This document shows positions 61,132 to 64,000 of a stretch of 64,000 nucleotides of DNA, one piece after another. The DNA comes from CAZCDS01 sp964497585 (lineage in GTDB: Bacteria > Desulfobacterota > Desulfomonilia > Desulfomonilales > Desulfomonilaceae). The notes below the pieces were generated by a model. The model made no database searches, was not told where the DNA came from, and saw only the letters and a program-made list of their open reading frames with translations. The stretch lies in assembly GCA_964497585.1 (NCBI GenBank), contig CAZCDS010000031.1, forward strand, positions 6,459-70,458. The letters are read 5' to 3'. Positions within the stretch are counted from its first letter, which is position 1. Every line of letters begins with the position of its first letter. A program made the translations under genes and the position numbers.

Positions 61132-63150
61132 ATGGCATCTTTCCTTACAAAAAGTTTGATGAAGCGAATGGTAACGATCCTACTGCTTGTCGCGCTCGGA
61201 CCACTGGCAATAGTAGGAGTGCTCTCATTTCTCAGCGGTCGGGATGCATTGCAGGAGCAATCGCTGGGCATGCTTTCGTCCATCAGGGACATCCAGGGAG
61301 GTGTCGTGGCGGACTACCTTCATAACGCGCTTGCCAACGCGACTTTCTTGGCAAGCTACAACCGGGTGCAAATGGGCCTTGAGTATCTCCGCCCCCTCAG
61401 GGGAAAAGAACGTGAGTCATCTATACTCTATAAACGGCTGTCCCAATTCTTGGGTATGTTTGTGCAATTGTACGGCGGGGACGGGTACCATGACGCCCTG
61501 CTCATTCGACCGGATGGATTGGTCGTTTTTACCGTGAAGGAGCTCGCCGATTTCGGCTCAGATCTCAAGACAGGCGACCTCAAAGACAGCGTCCTCGCCA
61601 AGGTGTGGGAAAAAGTGGTCGAATCTCAGAAACCGGTCACCAGTGACTTCACCATTTACCGTTGCTCGGGTGCGCCGGCACTCTTCGTGGGAGTGCCGGT
61701 CTTCACGGGAAAAGATAAGAAGTTCTGCGGAGTTTTCGTACTGCGAGTAGGTCCTGAGAGAATAAACGCTATCATGAAACTCCCTGGTTCGGCTGGTAAG
61801 ACGGCCAAAACGTACCTCGTCGGTCAAGATGGCCTGATGCGTTCCCAGTCCAAGTTCGTTGACGATTCCACTGTGATGAAGAGAAGGGTGAACAGCGCAT
61901 CGGCCAAGATGGCGTTTGAAGGAAAGGCAGGCAGCCAGATAGCACCTGACTACCGAGGTGTCCCAGTCTTGGCCTCTTTCAGCCGCGTAGGAATTGACAG
62001 GCAAAAAGAGCTTGGCGCGGACTTTGACTGGGCGGTCGTGGCCGAAATTGACCGACGCGAGGCAAATCAGCCGGCCGGCACTCTCGCCCAGAAGATTCTC
62101 GCAATTGCTGCCGCAGTTGCTCTGGTCGTAGTAGTTCTTGCATTCTTAGTGGCACGGGGAATAACGGGACCGATAACTGGATTAGCAGGGATCGCCGGAC
62201 GGGTGACTAAAGGAGACCTAACGGTTCAGGTACCAGACGCGAAGGGGGCCGATGAAATAGCGGCTCTCGTAGGGTCGTTTCGCCTCATGGTCAAGAATCT
62301 CAAGGGCCAGATCGGCTGGATGCTCGAAGGTGTGAGCATCCTCAGTTCGGAGGCCTCGGAGATCTCCACCACGGCAGCCGATCTGGCCGCAAACACCGCG
62401 GAGACGCACAGTGCCCTAACCGAGACGACTACGACGGTGGAGCAAGTCAAACAAGCGGCCAAATTGGCCAGTGAAAAGGCCAAGAACCTTGCGGAGATGG
62501 CTCAAAAGGCGATGAAAGTCTCTACCGAGGGAAAGAGAGCTACCGAGACCACAGTTGAGAGAATCAATCAGATAAAGGGCCAGATGGAGTCCATCGGTGA
62601 GACGGTCGTGAAGCTTGACGAGCATAGCCGGGCCATCGAGGACATAATAGCTACGGTGGAAGATCTTGCCCGGCAATCGAACCTCTTGGCGGTCAATGCG
62701 TCCATAGAAGCAGCTCGGGCCGGCGACCAAGGGAAGGGATTCGCCGTTGTTGCCGGTGAGATTAAGACCCTGGCCGATCAGTCGAAGGAAGCTATAGAAC
62801 AGGTGAGCTCCATCATTGAGAATACAAGAAAATGGATAAATGCGGTTGTGATGGCAACCGAGCAGGGCATCAAGGCTGTGGAAACCGGTGTGAAGCAATC
62901 CGTAGTGGCCGGGGAGTCGATCTCTGCCTTGAGTAAGAGTGTTGAACTGTCTTCACAGGCTGCCAGTGTGATCGAGGCTGCAAGCGATCAGCAGTCCGGC
63001 GGTGTGGATCAAGTTGCCAGTGCCATGACGAGCATTGAACAGGCCGCCAGGCATAGCCTCGCTGGCTCCACTCAACTCGAAGACTCGGCAAAGAAACTGG
63101 CCGACTTGGCAGTGGAACTGAAGAAGGTCGTCGAGCAATACAAGACATGA
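61132..63150 (+). CDS. Methyl-accepting chemotaxis protein with dCache-type sensor
   Basis: The start at 61132 (MASFLTKSLMKRMVTILLLV) follows GGGAG; 672 residues. A first membrane helix (residues 13-33), a periplasmic sensor of about 280 residues with Cache-like features (DGLVVFTVKELADFGSDLKT, YLVGQDGLMRSQSKFVDDST), a second helix near 325-345 (LAIAAAVALVVVVLAFLVAR), a HAMP domain, and a cytoplasmic signalling domain with the conserved tip NASIEAARAGDQGKGFAVVA. It would sense a small ligand and control CheA. It lacks a visible C-terminal pentapeptide for CheR. It follows a truncated amino-acid binding protein, which hints that the ligand is an amino acid or similar compound. Confidence 0.94.
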   Translation: MASFLTKSLMKRMVTILLLVALGPLAIVGVLSFLSGRDALQEQSLGMLSSIRDIQGGVVADYLHNALANATFLASYNRVQMGLEYLRPLRGKERESSILYKRLSQFLGMFVQLYGGDGYHDALLIRPDGLVVFTVKELADFGSDLKTGDLKDSVLAKVWEKVVESQKPVTSDFTIYRCSGAPALFVGVPVFTGKDKKFCGVFVLRVGPERINAIMKLPGSAGKTAKTYLVGQDGLMRSQSKFVDDSTVMKRRVNSASAKMAFEGKAGSQIAPDYRGVPVLASFSRVGIDRQKELGADFDWAVVAEIDRREANQPAGTLAQKILAIAAAVALVVVVLAFLVARGITGPITGLAGIAGRVTKGDLTVQVPDAKGADEIAALVGSFRLMVKNLKGQIGWMLEGVSILSSEASEISTTAADLAANTAETHSALTETTTTVEQVKQAAKLASEKAKNLAEMAQKAMKVSTEGKRATETTVERINQIKGQMESIGETVVKLDEHSRAIEDIIATVEDLARQSNLLAVNASIEAARAGDQGKGFAVVAGEIKTLADQSKEAIEQVSSIIENTRKWINAVVMATEQGIKAVETGVKQSVVAGESISALSKSVELSSQAASVIEAASDQQSGGVDQVASAMTSIEQAARHSLAGSTQLEDSAKKLADLAVELKKVVEQYKT

Positions 63151-63456
63151 AACATCTAGGTGAGTGTACAAGGGACATCTTGGTTCAAGCCGGCGAGTAT
63201 GATCCCAAGGCTGACAGGGAGTTTGAAGAGTATTGAACCCCCAGATAACAACTCAGATGTCTGGAGCCATTGCTTCCTTGATCGAGTCTCCTCATACTCC
63301 CTGAACAGGTGATCGACAGAATAGTGGAAAGAGTTTTTCCAGTGCTGGCAAGAGTGTTGCCACGGGAACCGTGGGGTGGCTGGTACGTTTCAGTGACCCA
63401 GCCTGGACTTTGTCCGTGTTATTACTACTGGTTACAGCCTTCATTTCCGTCATTGC

Positions 63457-63523
63457 ACGCATGGCATGTCTCTTGCTCTTGCGTCCAGTCCAGATCAAGG
63501 AAGATATTCTCTTTACCCAAGCA
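63457..63523 (+). repeat. Repeat copy 2 with sigma-54 promoter (pairs with 60085-60151)
   Basis: The block GCATGGCATGTCTCTTGCTC and the following TCCAGTCCAGATCAAGGAAG are identical to copy 1, with a few differences between them and after. It lies within the longest frame of the next gene and so argues for a start downstream. Confidence 0.7.
63462..63477 (+). promoter_or_regulatory. Sigma-54 (-24/-12) promoter, copy 2
   Basis: TGGCATGTCTCTTGCT again, with GG (63463-63464) and GC (63475-63476) ten bases apart. It is 63 bp before the proposed GTG start of the Fis-type HTH gene. Confidence 0.7.
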
Positions 63524-63539
63524 TTTCAAAAACCGTCGG

Positions 63540-63833
63540 GTGGCGAAAAAGCGCGGAAGCGCCTTTCTCGCGCTATTCGCCCGGACTCTGTCCCCAAAGC
63601 CCGTGGAGACCGGTTCTCTCAAGAAGTTCGATGAGAAGAGTGTGGCATGGATGGTCGAGATCAAACCTTTGAAGGAAGTCCGGAGGGACCATGTCCGGGA
63701 GGTGCTCCGTAGGTCAGGCTGCGACCTGGATCGAGCAAGCCGTATTCTCGGGATCACTCCTGACGCCTTGCGCAGGATGATCGAAAGGTACGATATTTCC
63801 CTGAGCGACGTTCGTAACGAGTCCGAATCCTGA
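63540..63833 (+). CDS. Small Fis-type HTH protein
   Basis: The GTG at 63540 is proposed because a sigma-54 promoter ends 63 bp upstream; the frame is open further left to 63309 but that part has an atypical, Cys/Trp-rich composition. The 97-residue product has a basic first half and a Fis-type HTH at its C terminus (VREVLRRSGCDLDRASRILG and ITPDALRRMIERYDI), like the end of NtrC-type activators but without any ATPase domain. It could be a stand-alone DNA-binding protein or a detached piece of an activator. No clear ribosome site. Confidence 0.6.
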   Translation: MAKKRGSAFLALFARTLSPKPVETGSLKKFDEKSVAWMVEIKPLKEVRRDHVREVLRRSGCDLDRASRILGITPDALRRMIERYDISLSDVRNESES

Positions 63834-63956
63834 AGCTGATCCGCGGACAATGCCGCGGAACCGGCCCGGGGCTCGGTTTTGAAAGCGTGGGATTCCTTGT
63901 CCGGAATTCCCACTCACGCAAACTCACCCTCACGCCATTTCAAAGGGAGTAACATC

Positions 63957-64000
63957 ATGGGTTTTAAGGAGAAGATTGTCGCTGTCCTGGTGGTCTGTTT
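63957..64000 (+). CDS. Start of an unidentified gene (partial, runs off right edge)
   Basis: AAAGGGAG stands 8 bases before an ATG that reads MGFKEKIVAVLVVC, probably the start of a signal peptide or membrane helix. Fourteen complete codons are visible; the product cannot be identified. Its context suggests another exported binding protein, which is only a guess. Confidence 0.6.
   Translation, partial: MGFKEKIVAVLVVC

Overview
The window reads as chromosome of a Gram-negative, anaerobic deltaproteobacterium (Desulfobacterota; a Desulfomonile/Syntrophobacter-like organism is my inference, not a match). Supporting content: a tungsten-type aldehyde:ferredoxin oxidoreductase, a TRAP transporter, a fused hydroxyacyl-CoA dehydrogenase/enoyl-CoA hydratase, multihaem cytochromes with a Qrc/Psr-like membrane module, several sigma-54 promoters and an activator, and an LPS heptose epimerase. 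No rRNA gene or CRISPR array was seen.

Layout. 0-3 kb: right end of an integrative element (DnaB-like helicase tail, small hypotheticals, an excisionase-like HTH protein, a tyrosine integrase) that stops at the 3' end of tRNA-Ala(CGC). 3-6 kb: decayed DNA, with a Tn3-type transposase tail, a PstS-like binding protein and a frameshifted CoA-transferase. 6-13 kb: a kinase-BON fusion, a TRAP operon (dctP-dctQ-dctM) ending in a Liv-type binding protein, and a divergent FadR-family regulator with a PdhR-like operator. 13-25 kb: housekeeping and small genes (YheT hydrolase, PilZ protein, MoaD/ThiS protein, ankyrin protein, lspA-ileS, hldD, PfkB kinase). 25-33 kb: a large hybrid sensor kinase, a Gly/Tyr-rich exported protein, a BASS/ACR3-like transporter, a C_GCAxxG protein facing a LysR regulator, and a YhhN-family protein. 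33-39 kb: the AOR gene divergent from a GAF-PAS-PAS sigma-54 activator. 39-43 kb: PrmA-like methyltransferase and a TIR-domain gene cluster with a membrane protein, a candidate defence island. 43-46 kb: the fused beta-oxidation enzyme and a nitroreductase.

46.3-59.7 kb is the most striking part: 14 tightly packed genes on the + strand that look like one transcription unit. It encodes an exported NHL-repeat protein, an internally duplicated permease with two small membrane partners, two Fe-S proteins (one with an FMN_bind-like domain), a heptahaem cytochrome c, a membrane-anchored ferredoxin, FrdB- and FrdA-like subunits, a small cytochrome c, and a DmsB/QrcC-like, an NrfD-like and a molybdopterin-oxidoreductase subunit. 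Together they carry about 13 iron-sulfur clusters and 10 c-type haems by motif count, and would join a soluble fumarate-reductase-type flavoprotein to the quinone pool and periplasmic cytochromes.

59.7-64 kb: duplicated upstream regions carrying -24/-12 (sigma-54) promoters, a truncated amino-acid binding protein, a methyl-accepting chemotaxis protein, a stand-alone Fis-type HTH protein, and the first codons of a further gene running off the end.
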